64,000 nt of DNA, taken from Diatrype stigma. Lineage: Eukaryota > Ascomycota > Sordariomycetes > Xylariales > Diatrypaceae. Positions 36,816 to 49,539 of this stretch are shown piece after piece (positions within the stretch are counted from its first letter, which is position 1; each line of letters begins with the position of its first letter). Location: positions 1 through 64,000 of the forward strand of contig JAKJXP020000017.1 of assembly GCA_022225965.2 (NCBI GenBank), read 5' to 3'. Made by a program: the position numbers and the translations under genes. The notes under the pieces are model-generated. The model was not told the DNA's origin, searched no databases, and saw nothing but the letters and a program-made list of their open reading frames with translations.

Positions 36816-39800
36816 GTTTTTATTATTATAATTTTTTATTTAGGATTATATTAATTACCGATAACCTAAGCCTTATAAATAACGCCTTTCGTTAATTTTT
36901 CTTTAAATTTAAACGCAGTAATTTAATGTAATTTATTATATAAATATAATTCGTATTTATAGCTTTTTTAATTATTCTGTCGCTAAAAATTGCGAAAATA
37001 CGAATCCCATTTTTTTTAGCCTATAGAAAATAAAAAATGTGGCTCGTTTATTAAGTATTCGGTCGAAAGCTCGTGCTTTAAATAAAGCGTATAATATTCG
37101 TATTTACGTAAAGCATTTAGCCTTTTATTACCTATAGATAATCGTGGTTAAAAGGCGAAATCCAGAGACAGCTAGGACCGCATTAATAATGACTATTAAA
37201 AAAGGAGTTATTAGAAAAAGGACTGGCGAAAACGGCTTTAAAAAAACATAAAGAATGAACGACGTAATTGCTGTACCAAATTAAAATTAAATAAAGGCTA
37301 GCGCTTATAAGGGAAAATACGGATAACATTTAACGATAAATCGGAATTAACGGTAATAAATTAATTAAATTAATTATTAGCTATTTAATTGCGCTTATTT
37401 AATTTTTTATTTTTAAGGCCGATATGTTCTTTAATTATTTTTTCTTAATTACTTAATATATTCGACGACGTAATAATTTAATCGTAACTGTTGCTATATT
37501 ATTGCTTTACGTAAAAGGGATTCATAAATAAAGCCTTAAAAAATAAACAATCCAAAAGTTATAGGTTTATTTATTATTTTATTACGGAAGCTTATTTATA
37601 AAGACGATAGTAATAAGGTAAGGTTTATTTAAGGCGGACCTTGTTTAGAAATTGCAGTATACTTATTAAATTTTTTGATACGTATTATAAATTGCTAGCG
37701 AGTCGAAAATTAGGAGCATTTTTCGAAGCATTTAATGCAAAACGCTAACCCAATATTCGGATAGGCCTAAAAGCATTTGTTGCGGTATTTAAATAAACGT
37801 TGGTTTATTAGTATTATATGTCGTTTTATTATTTTTTCTTATGGCGTATTTCGGGTTAATTTTAAATACGAATAATAACTTAAACGAATTAACGCATTCG
37901 GTAATAAATAAGGCTATACTTTTAATTCCATTTTTAAATAGGCATTCGGATTAAAACTTATAATTTAAGGCAAGCCATAATTCGGTAATTCGAATTTTAA
38001 AGATTGCCGCATTTATGTAATTAAATACCTTAATATTACGAAAAAATTTATCGTTATTACTTATAAAATAAGGGCTAATGTTTAGGTTATAATTAAAGGT
38101 AAGGGTTTTATCGATAAAAAAGACGTAATGGTTAATAATTTGGCGTTAGGAAATTTTATTGCTATGAATTGTAATTAATAAATTGCCGAATAATTTTATA
38201 TCGTAATGCTTATAAATAACGGGATGCGACGATATGGTTATAAATGGCAACGACTAAAACGAATAATATATAGGCTATTGCGATGGTATAAAATGAATTT
38301 TTTAAAAGAAAACGACCTAGCAGTAAAGGTATAATAAATAAGCAAATAAGTTAGGTTTAATTAAAAATTTAGCTTATAAATAAATTAATTAAGTCTAGCT
38401 AGGAATTTAATTTGTAAGTATTATATAAGCAAGTTTTAATAATTGCAATTGGTATTTTTCTTAATTATAGCAATATAATAAATACAATACATGCCTTAAA
38501 TAAAATAATTATAAGCCATTTAAATAGGCCAAACTTATTATAATATATAAGGTAAATTTTTTTATTTAATATTTTTAACTTTTAAGTTTTAATTTTTTAT
38601 ATAGCAATTTTATTTTGCCCGTTAGCTTTGATTCGTTTTTAATATATTATTACTTAAATTAAATTTTTCGTACGTAATAATTATTATAAATAACCGTAAA
38701 TTACGACTTATTGCTAATACAATTAAGAACGAAAAAATATAAAAGCTGGTTTATCGAATTTCGCATATTTTTATTTTTAACAATAAAAGCCATTATTAAA
38801 GATTTAAGCCGCTTATTCGTAACATTTTTATTTCCAATATTAAAAAAAGTTCATTTTATCGTATGCTTAAAAAAAACCAAAAGCTTGCTTAAATTATTAT
38901 TAACCATGCCAGCATTAAGTAAATTACCGATGTTTTTAAAAAGCCAATCGATATATTTTTTTTTATTATATCTTATTAGCTTTATCGTTTTTATAAAAAA
39001 TTTGCGGTATTAATTAAATTAAATATTATTTTTATTTAGGTATATATTTATTATACGTATTTATATGAATCGCATATTAATAATATATAAGCATTATTTT
39101 ATTTAATTATTACGTTTTTAATAGGAATAATTTAAAAACGATTTATTAAATAAAATATTACGGATATTAAGTTTTGGAATGTAATAATTGGGCCCCAGTT
39201 ATTTTCGATTTATACGACCGATAAAAAATCGCCGACATAAATATACGAAATATATGTAGCTATTAAAGTCGGCCTTTTTATGGGCAAAATTATATATTCC
39301 TTATTAATTAATATAAATATTAAAGCGGCCTTATATATTTAAGCTTATAGATAACCCAATATTACGCCGTATTAATAATATAAAGCCAACGTTTATTATA
39401 TATGGCCGTTTTATGGCTATTGGTTTATTTTCGGAATTAATATTATAAAACATAAATGCGGAAATTATAAAATATTAGGAAAAACATATATCTTTAAAAA
39501 TAACATATTCGTAAAGTTCCGAATTAAAAAAAACGATAAACCAAATATTTACGACGAAAACATTAATTCAATTACGGCTAAGCCATATACGATTTAAATT
39601 AAAAATAAACGGCTATAATTATAAAGCGGCGAAATATTTAATATATGTTTGCAAATAAAAAAAAAAACGCAAAACTAAGTTAAAAAAATATAAAAAATAT
39701 AAGAAATTGCCGTAATAAAAAAGAAAATTATTGCATTTATATTTAAAAGTTTTTTACGAAATAAAGCTAATGCTATAAAAACTGTTACTATTAAAATTAT

Positions 39801-39889
39801 CGTTATTAAATTAATAAATAAGGAATTGCCGAAAATAAATTATATATAAAAGCCGAATTAAAGTATATTTTAAACGGGTATTATAATCG

Positions 39890-42800
39890 TTAAATTTTAT
39901 TTACATAAGCGGATAATTATTTTCGTAATAAAAACGGCCGCGATTAAATGAAATATCGAATATTAAATCCTATAATGCAAATATTTTAAAAACGGTTATA
40001 TATAATAATTTAATAACAAACTTATAATCCGAAATATCGCATATTACTTAACGTAAAATAATGCTTTAAGATTTATATATTATAATGATATATGCAATAA
40101 ATAAAGGAAATTATTTTCGATAATAAATAATATTTTTTACGACAAAGTTTTATCGAATCCGAAAAATAAATACGACAGCCTTATTTTAATCGTTACAAAG
40201 CTTATAACTATTCGAATTAATAAATGCCGGGCTAATATAATTATTAAAAGTTATTATAATAACTTCCGAAATATTATTTATAACGTTTAAGCCTTAAATT
40301 TAAGAAATGTCGTATATCGTATTTTAAGTTCCGTTTATAAAACCGACATGGTTTTATAAATTACGTATTAATATGATCCGGTATTTAATGCAAATAAAAA
40401 AGCTTTTAAAAAAGTTGCTAATATTAAAAAAAGCGGCCTTATTTATATCAAATCCTTTATGCTTAGCATAAATTTAAATAATTAAATTTATAAGCCGTAT
40501 TATATAATTATGGTTATATTAATTAATACGAATCTTAATAAAATAAATGCATATAATATTATCGAAGCTTATAATTTCGGTAAAAAAAAGTTTTATAACG
40601 CATTTAAACGTTAATAATTCCCAAAAAACGACAGAAACCTTAAATTGTCGTAATTTTAATAAGGCTTCGTAAAATCGGGCTTATTCGAATTCTTATTAAC
40701 GCTAAATAATAATAAAAAATACCAAACGCTTAAAGGCTTTATATAATCCGTATTTAATAATGTCGTAATATTTAATTAATTACTTAAAAACATATAACGG
40801 CTTATTTATAACGGAAGATAATTAAAAGAAGTTTCCGATAAGCAATATATTTAAATCGTTAAAATAATTATTGCGGCAATTAAAAAAAATCTTTTAAAGC
40901 TGCTAATTAATTCAATTTAAATTTTATAAGCCGAATATGCTTTTTTCGTCGATAATAAAAAAATAAACGTTACGAAAGCATTATTACAAAATATTTAATA
41001 AGCTAGCATTTTTTGTTAAGGGCTTATATTCGCTATCGATAAATAAATAAAGCAAAAAATATAATATTTGGCCATTAATTTAATTATTAATTACGTTAAT
41101 TAAAGCAATTCGAATTACGAACGATTTGCTTATTATAAATAACTATTAAAAATATAACGATATAATCTTAATAAAATAAAACTTTTTAATTCCATTATTG
41201 CCATTAACGTATAATAATAACTGCTTTAATTAGTTATCGGCAAAAAAGCTTTAATAATAATTAATTATTATATTATATATAATTCGCTATTTAGAATTTA
41301 AGGTTTTAACCATATTTAATGGCAAGTTTTTAATATCGTAATCGTCGGAATATTTTTTGCGGCGTTTTTTTTAATAACTACCGCTAGCGAAATTCTTATA
41401 AACGTATCGATTAATATAAAAAAACTAATCGTAATTAATATTAATGTTACGGCGGTTAAATAATTTAACGTCCTTTTATTCGGATAAAAAATTTGGCATT
41501 ATTCGAATAATATATTGCCAATTTTTTAAAGTAATGTTATTCGCATTATTTAAACCAGGTTCGAATTTTTTATTATCGGGCTGAATATTTTTTCGATTAA
41601 CCGTGCCGTAATAATTATTTTTATAAATATAATGTTATATATAATATATATATGTTATAATATAATTATCGAATTTAATTTCGTTATTAATTAATAATTC
41701 GTTAATATAGCAATAAGAATGGTTTAATAATAGCTTTATTCGATAAAAGTTAAAGAATTACTAATAAATTCGAATAGGCTTATAACGAGGGAAATAATTT
41801 AATACTTTAAGTTACGCATTAATAATATGTCATTTTTTAAAGTCCTAACCTTTAAAATCCCAACGCTCGACGAATTCGAAATACGAAACGTATTTTATAT
41901 ATATATTTTTTTGCTTATATTTTTTTTAAGCTGTAACGTTTTTTTTAACCTTATCGTTTTCGTTATTAAGATCCAAGATTCGGATATGCTTTTTAAAAAG
42001 GCAATAATCGACGTTACGTATTATACGATTATTTTTTTATAAAGAAAGTTATAGCAAATAATAACAAACCTTTTAAACAAAATAATTCCTTTTTTCGATA
42101 AGCTTATTTATAAGTTTAAAAATAAACGAAAACATGGGGTTATTATTAATTATATACGGCAAAATAAATTGGGCAATTTAAATATATATAGCAAATTATT
42201 ATTCGGACTTGCCGTAATATTTGGCTATATAATTAATAATAGCCGTATCGCTAATATACGGAAAAATATCCGTATTAATTAATTACGATATAATTATTAA
42301 TAAATTAAATTAATTAAAATAAGTATTATTACGTATAGCATTAAATAATTACCAAAACTTATTTTTTATTTTAATAATACGAAATTCGTTTTGTATAAAA
42401 CGTAAAAAATTAAAGCGGCAAACGGGATTTGGCAATTTTTTGCCTTTTTTCCGAACTTCGTTAGCCGCTTTTTTGGTAATTCGAAAATAATACGTAATAA
42501 AATACTTATAACGTTAATAACGATTTATAATGCTATTTAATTATTATTACGTAAATTCCGTATAAAAAGGATTAATATATAGCGGATTATTATTCGTATT
42601 GCCGCGGCCGATTTCTTAAAGCTTAAAATTTATGGCAATAATATAATAGCCCTAAATTTTAACGTATATATTCCGACCTTTTTATATGTCCATATCCGGA
42701 AAAGGGTTATTTTTAAATTAATACAATTTATAAACGTAATCGTTATTACAATCTTGTCATTCGAAGCGGTATTAAAAGTCGCCGAAATTAAATTTTTCCG

Positions 42801-44490
42801 CCAATACGATTTTTCGAAATAAGGTAGTCCGAAAAAAAAAATGTTACGCAATAATATAAGAATTTTTACGTAATAAGCGCCGAAATAAATTTATTCGTTT
42901 ATATTCGTTTAATTGCTTTTATCGGTTAAATTTAAGTATATAACGATATAAGCTTTATTAATAAAGATTTACCGGATTTAAAATAATAAACGCAAACGGC
43001 AACTTTAAGTAATAAAAAAAGGCTTTTAATTTTTGCTAATGCTTATATTAAAAGAAACGAATGCTTTTAATAATACCTATAAACCGGATAATGCGATTAA
43101 AAATAATTTATGCTTTAAGTTTATTCGAATTTTTAAGAGCTTTTTATAATTAGCGCTTAAAAATGGGCGAATTAAATTCCTTATTTATAAAATAACGGCT
43201 ATAATTACGGATTTGCTTATATATTAAAATATTTAATACAATATATCGAAAGATATAATGTTTAATAAAGCGATTATTTTTTTAACGTATAACATAATTA
43301 AAATAATTTTAATATTTAATAATACGTTATTGAAACTTAATAAAATCGGCTTTGCCATAAGGATAAAATATAAGATACGTAAAAAAAAATAAAATATAAG
43401 ATTAATTAAATTTATTAAAAAGGATTTATTATATAAATGATATTAAAAAATAATAAATAACGTTTAATTAAATTGTTTATAACGGTATATTCGATTTCGA
43501 AAACGACGGATTATTTTTATTGGTTTTTTTTAAGCGGTTTAATTTAAATGCTTTAATAAGTAAATTAAAAATCGCCGCTTTATCGCATATATCGATATCT
43601 TTTAAAATAGCTTTATTTACGGAATCCATATTCGGATTTACCGTTATATATATTTTATTCGTTTCGTAAATATTAAGCAAGTCGTAAATATTATTATTTT
43701 TAAATAATTAAAATAAATTATAATAATTTAATATAAAGTTTATATAATTCGGATAATTTATAAAAAAAAAGTTTAGTTATATATATATAACTTAGCGACG
43801 AATACGAAACCGCCGGCGAAATTAACGTTTTATTTTTAAAACATTATCGATATTTTTAAAACGAAAAAAAATTATATCGAAATGTTTTGAAAATAAAGGC
43901 AATTCGTTATATACCTTGCTAATATTACGTAAAAAATATATAATATATTCCGTATATTTGTATTGTTAATTACGAATTTATAAGAAATTAATTAATTAAC
44001 CAAATTATGTAATAATAAAACAAATAATAAAAACATTAATTATAATATGAATTTTTATAATAAATAGCTTTTTAATTGCTTTAAACGGAATAAGTTAAAA
44101 AGAAACGTCATTAAAGTTTAAATTATTATTAACAGAAAAATAAAAAAGCTTATTTATTAATTTTTTATTATTTTTTATTTAATAAGCAATATAAATATTT
44201 ATGCTTAATAATTTAACGTGGAATTATTTATATTAATAACGCGGGCAAAAATATATTTGTTCCGTTTTTAAGGCTTCGTTAAATCGCTTTTTAATAATTG
44301 CATTTTTAGGAAATAACGTAAGCTTTTAATTGTTGCTTTTATATTATATCAGCTTTTCGTCGAAATTACGATATTTTGGAAATTAAATTTATTGCCGCTA
44401 TTTACGTTTAATTGTTCGAAAAAACGCATGATTATATATTCGGAATTGTTTTCGTTTTTACGTTCGAACTTATTTGGAAAATAAAAAAAA
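39890..44490 (-). pseudogene. Helitron Rep/Pif1-helicase relic, copy 2
   Basis: Mirror of the copy-1 RepHel frame, read on the minus strand, with the same motif order. Many positions are differently mutated, so the two copies complement one another as evidence for family identity. Stops are frequent. Open stretches such as 42,630-42,851 (-), 43,477-43,680 (-) and the opposite-strand 41,827-42,042 (+) are fragments or shadows, not separate genes. The 100-codon frame at 38,711-39,013 (+) lies outside RepHel on the opposite strand; I do not recognise it. Confidence 0.8.
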
Positions 44491-45189
44491 CAAAAAATCG
44501 AAAAAGGCCTATAAATTATAATTAAGGCTAATATGTTGCAGCTGGAAAAATTATAGCGTTGGTTTTAATATTAACGTCGATATATGTTTAGGCATTACGT
44601 AATAACCAATCGAAACAAAAGTACGAATAACTTAAATAATCCAATTAAACGGGCAATTACGCGGCTTATTATGCGGCTTATTATGCAATTAAAAAATAAA
44701 TAATGCCATAATTGGATTAAAGAATAATAAAAACGGCAAAAAAGCAAATTAAATATATTAATATAGCCGTATTTTTGGTAATATTAAATTGGAAAATTAT
44801 CTTATTAATGGATTTGGAAAATTTAAAATAATAAAAAATAAAAAAGGCAAATAATAATTAGGAATAAAATAAGGTTAAACTTAAAAAGGAATTTATAATA
44901 TCGATTCGTTTTTTGAATTTAATTAAGACGTATCGTTATTAAAATTTAATTTGGCCCGTAAATTAAATAATATCGGGGTTTGCGACGGCTTTTTTTAATA
45001 ACGTCGCCGCAACCGGTAATTTCGTTAAATAATATGTTATTTAAAACGAACGGTAATTATGCGAAATGAATTATTTTGAACCTGTTTATTACGATAATAC
45101 ATATTATTAAGCATTTCGTAAATTAGATTTATGCAACGTTAATTGGATTTAAATAAATGGCATAATTAAATTATTAAAAAATAAAAAAT

Positions 45190-45610
45190 TAAATAAAAAT
45201 AAACCAAGGGCTAAAATTAAGAAGCTAGCTGCTAAAACTCCAGAAATTAATAAGCCAGTTATTAAAAACCCAAAAACTAATAAGCCAAAAATTAATAAGC
45301 CACTTATTAAAGAGCCATTTATTAAGGAGCTATTTATTAAAAAGCCAGTTATTAAGGAGCCAATTAAAGAAAAGCTGGCTAAAAAGGAGCCGGTTGCTAA
45401 GAAGCCAAAAACTAAAGAGCCAATTAAAAAGGAGCTGGCTAAAAAAGAGCCGGCTAAATAAGAGCTGGCTAAAAAGAAATTGATTAAAAAGAAGCTGGTT
45501 GGAAAGGAATTGGCTAGAAAGGAGTTGGTTAAAAAGGAACTGGCTAAAGAGGAATTGGTTAAAAAGGAATTGGTTAAAAAGGAATTAATTGGAAAGGATT
45601 AAATTAAAGA
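45190..45610 (+). pseudogene. Lys/Pro-rich repeat protein relic in Helitron copy 2
   Basis: Plus-strand counterpart of 24,014-24,405: tandem 15-21-bp units such as AAGAAGCCAATTAAAGAG and AAAAAGGAATTGGTT encode (I/V)KKP-, KEPAIK- and LVKKEL-type repeats. Only a few stops interrupt it, which is striking in this compartment; AAA, AAG, ATT and CCA codons offer few RIP-made stops. Function unknown. Confidence 0.5.
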
Positions 45611-45904
45611 GAATTAGGAAATTAAAAAACCGCATATTTAAAGGCAATACGAAAAAGATTATTTATTGCGGTATAAAAATAAAATGTTTATATAATAAAA
45701 TAAAATTAATATTAATTCGAAATAAAAACATAAATATATATACGTTTTGTAAAATATAATTGCAATAAAAAAGGCATTTTTAAATAAAAATATGTAAATA
45801 TCGTTTATAAATAAATTAATTTAATAATTAAAATTATTAATAAATATAGCAAATCTTGGAATTTATAAAATGATTTATATTAATAAAATTCGAAAAGGTT
45901 ATAT

Positions 45905-46270
45905 ATAAGTCGCAAATAAGTTTCGAAAAACCTGTAATGCGTTATATTATAACGAAAAGGTTACGTATAGAACTTAAAAAAGTTATGCATAAATCGCGCG
46001 TAAAACTTAAAAAGGCCGTAACGTATTACGGATAAATTGCGTATAAAATTCGAAAAAGCCGTAATATATTGCGGGTAAATTACGGATAAAAATGAAAAAA
46101 TCGTAATGCATTGCGAATAAATTACGAATAAAAATAAAAAAGTCGTAATATATTGCGAATGGATTGCGAATAAAAATAAAAAGGTCGTAATATATTACGA
46201 ATAAATTGCAAATAGAAATAAAAAAATCGTAATATACCGTAAATGGATTGCAAAGAAAAATAAAGAAATT
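45905..46270 (-). repeat. 42-bp palindrome-bearing tandem array (Helitron copy 2)
   Basis: Mirror of 23,300-23,665, with units carrying CGTAATATATTGCGA-like words. RIP has hit the palindromes differently here, so fewer remain perfect. Confidence 0.7.
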
Positions 46271-46555
46271 TCTAAAAAAAGCTGAAATGGTTTAATGGTA
46301 TAATAAAATATGCAAATAAATTAAAACAAATTACGGAAAAGCTATAAATAAATTAAAACAAATCGAAATAAGTTACGAATAAATTAAAGCAAATTTAAAT
46401 AAAATCCGGAAATATAATAATATTATTAATTATACGTATAAAATAAATGGATTTTGTTATTGTTTATGTATAATATTTATAAGGAATAGAAATTAATTAA
46501 CTAGCAAAACGGAACTAGCTGGCTCGACTAGTCGCCAAAACGAACGCAGCGGGTT

Positions 46556-46658
46556 CGACTAATCGCAGGCGAAAACGCTCGAAGTATTTCCCAAGCCTGA
46601 ATTTCTGGATATAATTTCCGTATTACACTATCTTTATAAAATAACCTCCGGTTAGGAT
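46556..46658 (-). repeat. 5' terminal inverted repeat of Helitron copy 2
   Basis: Least mutated copy of the ~101-bp repeat; on the minus strand it begins TCCTAACCGGAGGTTATTTT. Its neighbouring interior (AACCCGCTGCGTTCGTTTTG) also matches copy 1. Confidence 0.85.
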
Positions 46659-48020
46659 AAAATATTATTATATTCGGGAAAAAATAAAAATTGGCCAAAT
46701 TCGTTTTAAATACGTCCTTTTCGAATAAAATTCGATAAACGGGTTTATTAAGTAATTTGCGAAACCGGCTTACGAAAGCTTTATAAAAGGTTTAAGGATA
46801 AAACTTTATTAATTTTCGCGATTAATGGCATTTAAGAATTAAAAAAGTTTTTAAGAAATAATTTAAAAAGGCATATTAGCAGTTATTTAATGACTTACGA
46901 GAATAGCTTATTTTTAAGGCCAGAATAAATAAAACGCGGCATTTAAGATTTTCTTAACGCCTATAACGAATATATATAAAACAGGAATCCCGGGTTTTTG
47001 GGCTTTATAGGAAAATTCTTTCTTTCGCATTAATGAATATATTAAATATTATAATATAAGCCAATATAACGGATTATAAGGAACGATAAGAAGCTTTTTA
47101 ATAGCTTTTTTAATAATTTGTTTTAAATTTTTTTAATATTATAAACGGTATTTTTAAAAATCTTAAACGTAATTAACGTATTAAATTCGCGTTAATTACG
47201 ATTTATATTCGCTTTATTATAAGAGTTAAAAATTTTATTAATAATCTTTATTACATTTTTCCTTTTATTTATAATAATAAAGTTAATTAATTTTTTCTTT
47301 ACTTTAATAATTACCTTTATTTCGTAATTTCTTTATTTTCGTTTTTTTATAATTATTATTACGCTATTATTATAATTATTTTCACGCTATTATTATAACT
47401 ATTATTACGTTATTATTATATTTCGTTCGGTATTAAAATAATTATATCTTTAAATAAGCTTAACGATGTTTTTATTTATTATTATCGAATATTTATTAAC
47501 ATTATTTAACTGCGTTATTATTACGTAATTAATGCGATAATGCAATTAAAATGAATTAATAATAAGAATTTCGAATTTAATGTTAAATTTAATAAAGGTC
47601 GTAATTTAATAAAGTTATTTAAGAGTTTTTAACTTTATTATAATTATTATAATTCTTTATTATTCTTTATTATTAATTATATTTATATTATATTTTTTAA
47701 TTTTAAATTATTTAATAAACGTAAATTTACATTATAACTAAAAAATATATATACGTATTATTAAAACCTTTTTTAATTAATAAGATTTATATTCTTCTTA
47801 CGACATAAAGCTTTAATAGTTCGCTTAAATGTTTAATTAATTACGTATAAACGTTATTACTTTTTTATATAATATAATACAGCTTTTCGATACTTATAAT
47901 ATCGTCGTTATTTATTATATAAAGTCTTTTACTTATTAATTCTTATAATTAGCATATATTTATATACTTATATATTACTTTTTTATATTAAATAACTCGA
48001 TTAATTCTTAAAATAAACGT
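46659..48020. other. AT-rich DNA, unidentified; short TA/CG tandem block
   Basis: 46,660-46,990 has a partly readable plus-strand frame (TPITNIYKTGIPGFLGFIGKF, with few stops near 46,960-47,020) that I could not assign; it may be the other half of the target into which Helitron copy 2 inserted. At 47,340-47,430 the phrase ACGCTATTATTATAA recurs three or four times about 30 bp apart. The rest is featureless. Confidence 0.4.
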
Positions 48021-48125
48021 AACGAATTTAATTAATCGCAGGCGAAAACGTTCGAGGTATTTCTTAAGCCTGAATTTTCGAATATAATTTCCTTATTATA
48101 TCATATTAATAAAATAACCTTTAAT
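48021..48125 (+). repeat. Solitary Helitron terminal repeat
   Basis: Contains ATTAATCGCAGGCGAAAACG, then TAAGCCTGAATTTTCGAATA and ATAAAATAACC, matching the Helitron ~101-bp repeat in its 3'-internal orientation. No Helitron body or 3' GC tail accompanies it, so it is either the end of a deleted element or a solo repeat. Confidence 0.7.
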
Positions 48126-48620
48126 TAAAATAATAAATTACTTAAAATTTATGTATGTTTTTAATTATTAATCGAAAAGTTATTTTATAAATATTTAAAA
48201 CTTTTAAGTAAAAGTATTAACGATATTAATAACGTCGATTAAATAAAAGAATATAACATTGTTATATATTACTTATTATTAATATAAAGATTAAATTATA
48301 AAAGAATAAAATAATAAAGTATTATAAAGTATTAAGAAGTTTAAAAACTTTTATATAACTCTTATTAATATTAAATAAAAATACATAATACGTAATAATT
48401 TAAGAATTACCGTATTACGTAATGAATTATATTAGCGTTTATTTATTAATTAATTATTAAATAAGTTAAAATAAAATAAAATGAAATAAAAGCCTTGCTT
48501 TTATTAATTAAGTTATAAAAGAAATAAAAGAAAATAATTTATTTTATTAACTTTATTTAAAAAGAAAATATTTTTTTAATTTATTAATAAGAATTTATAT
48601 ATAAAATTAAATAAGTTAAT

Positions 48621-48770
48621 ACTTTTATATAAACGAATATTAAAGCTTATATATGTCGGCTTTAATCGTATAATCGAAGTTTATAAAACCACTTAAAAGG
48701 TTTATAATTATAACATTATAGCTATTATATAATAATAACGCCTTATTTAATTATAATAAGAATTTAATTT
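48621..48770 (+). repeat. Degenerate fragment of the subtelomeric-repeat head
   Basis: TTTTATATAAACGAA at 48,630, followed by TATATGTCGGCTTTAATCG and ACGCCTTATTTAATTATAA, matches the order of words in the heads at 4,020-4,160 and 22,690-22,830. More diverged than those two. Confidence 0.5.
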
Positions 48771-49265
48771 ACTTTAAAAGAATAAAAACATTAACGCTAA
48801 GAAATTCGAATTTTCTTTCTTTTAAATGAAATAATTAAATGCTTAATTATTATTATTACGCGTTTATTACTTTAAAATTATCTTAATTGCTTATTATAAA
48901 TAATAAAATATAATACATAAGTATTAATTTTTAAAATTAAGTTTTAGTTTTTTTTTTCGAATTTAAATAACTAGATTTATTTTTTAATATTTTATAAATA
49001 ACTTTATATTATACTTATTAAAATATAAATTATTAAGGTTAAATGTTAAAAAGTTTATAAAAATGTATTTAATAAGCTTATATATTTTATAAAGTTTTTT
49101 TAATTAAAGAACATTATTAAATTAAATGTTTAAAAAACATTATATTTTATAATTCTTAATAATTACGTAATGTCTTTCTTTTAAATTACTTTTAACGTTA
49201 TATTAATATATTAAAAGCATATATAATACGTAAATTTTAAATCTTATAAACTTAAGTTTATATGT
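48771..49265. other. Proximal end of the AT-rich compartment
   Basis: No feature is visible. The sequence becomes GC-normal within a few tens of bases after TTTCTTTTAATAGC (about 49,265). Confidence 0.5.
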
Positions 49266-49539
49266 TTCTTTTAATAGCTAATAGCTCGTAGCTAATGGCT
49301 AGCGGCTAGTAACCGCCACTAGAAACTTAGCTAGTCCGGTTAAGTGTGACAAAAAAAAACCCCGAGTCATGTCATCAGGTAGTAAGCCTTGTAAACCACC
49401 GTACTTAACGCATAAACCAACGGATAGAAGTAAAGTCAAGCAGCTACTTCTTTGATACGGCGGACAACCCCTTATGAAGGCTGGATTATATCTTCGTCAC
49501 TGCGCTTAGAGCAAAATCCTTTATAAGTAACGATTAGGC
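49266..49539 (+). promoter_or_regulatory. Upstream region of DBR1
   Basis: Normal-composition DNA between the RIP zone and DBR1. It begins with a GCTAATAGCTCGTAGCTAAT-like run. Less than 0.3 kb of non-mutated sequence separates the gene from heterochromatin-like DNA, so the promoter must be compact or extend into the AT-rich zone. No individual site can be assigned. Confidence 0.35.

Larger units (their letters stand above)
36545..46658 (-). mobile_element. Non-canonical Helitron, copy 2, inverted, RIP-inactivated (10.1 kb)
   Basis: Nearly collinear mirror image of copy 1: positions x and about 69,570 minus x correspond across the whole length, drifting by no more than about 20 bp. The mirrored 71-codon frames at 27,524-27,739 (-) and 41,827-42,042 (+) show the close match, with substitutions explained by transitions. 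It has the same TC 5' end (46,658), 5' repeat (46,556-46,658), 42-bp array, KP repeats, RepHel frame on the minus strand (about 39,890-44,490), OTU-like relic and 3' tail. Its target differs from copy 1: the 3' side joins the copia relic. Confidence 0.85.
118..49265. other. AT-rich, RIP-mutated subtelomeric compartment
   Basis: About 49 kb of very AT-rich DNA with stop codons in all frames. CpA and TpG are conspicuously rare, TpA is everywhere, and most remaining C and G sit in CpG or CC/GG context. Paired repeat copies (LTRs, the two Helitrons) differ by transitions. This is the known signature of repeat-induced point mutation. The border with gene-bearing DNA at about 49,265 is sharp. No intact gene was found; the recognisable elements are listed separately. 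Confidence 0.9.

Noticed and set aside
22914..46658. The whole 24-kb mirror structure as one giant TIR transposon (Polinton-like or Starship-like)
   Set aside because: Each arm is a full Helitron with its own inverted repeats and RepHel frame, and the left arm has an empty site showing independent insertion; no tyrosine recombinase or polymerase B was read.
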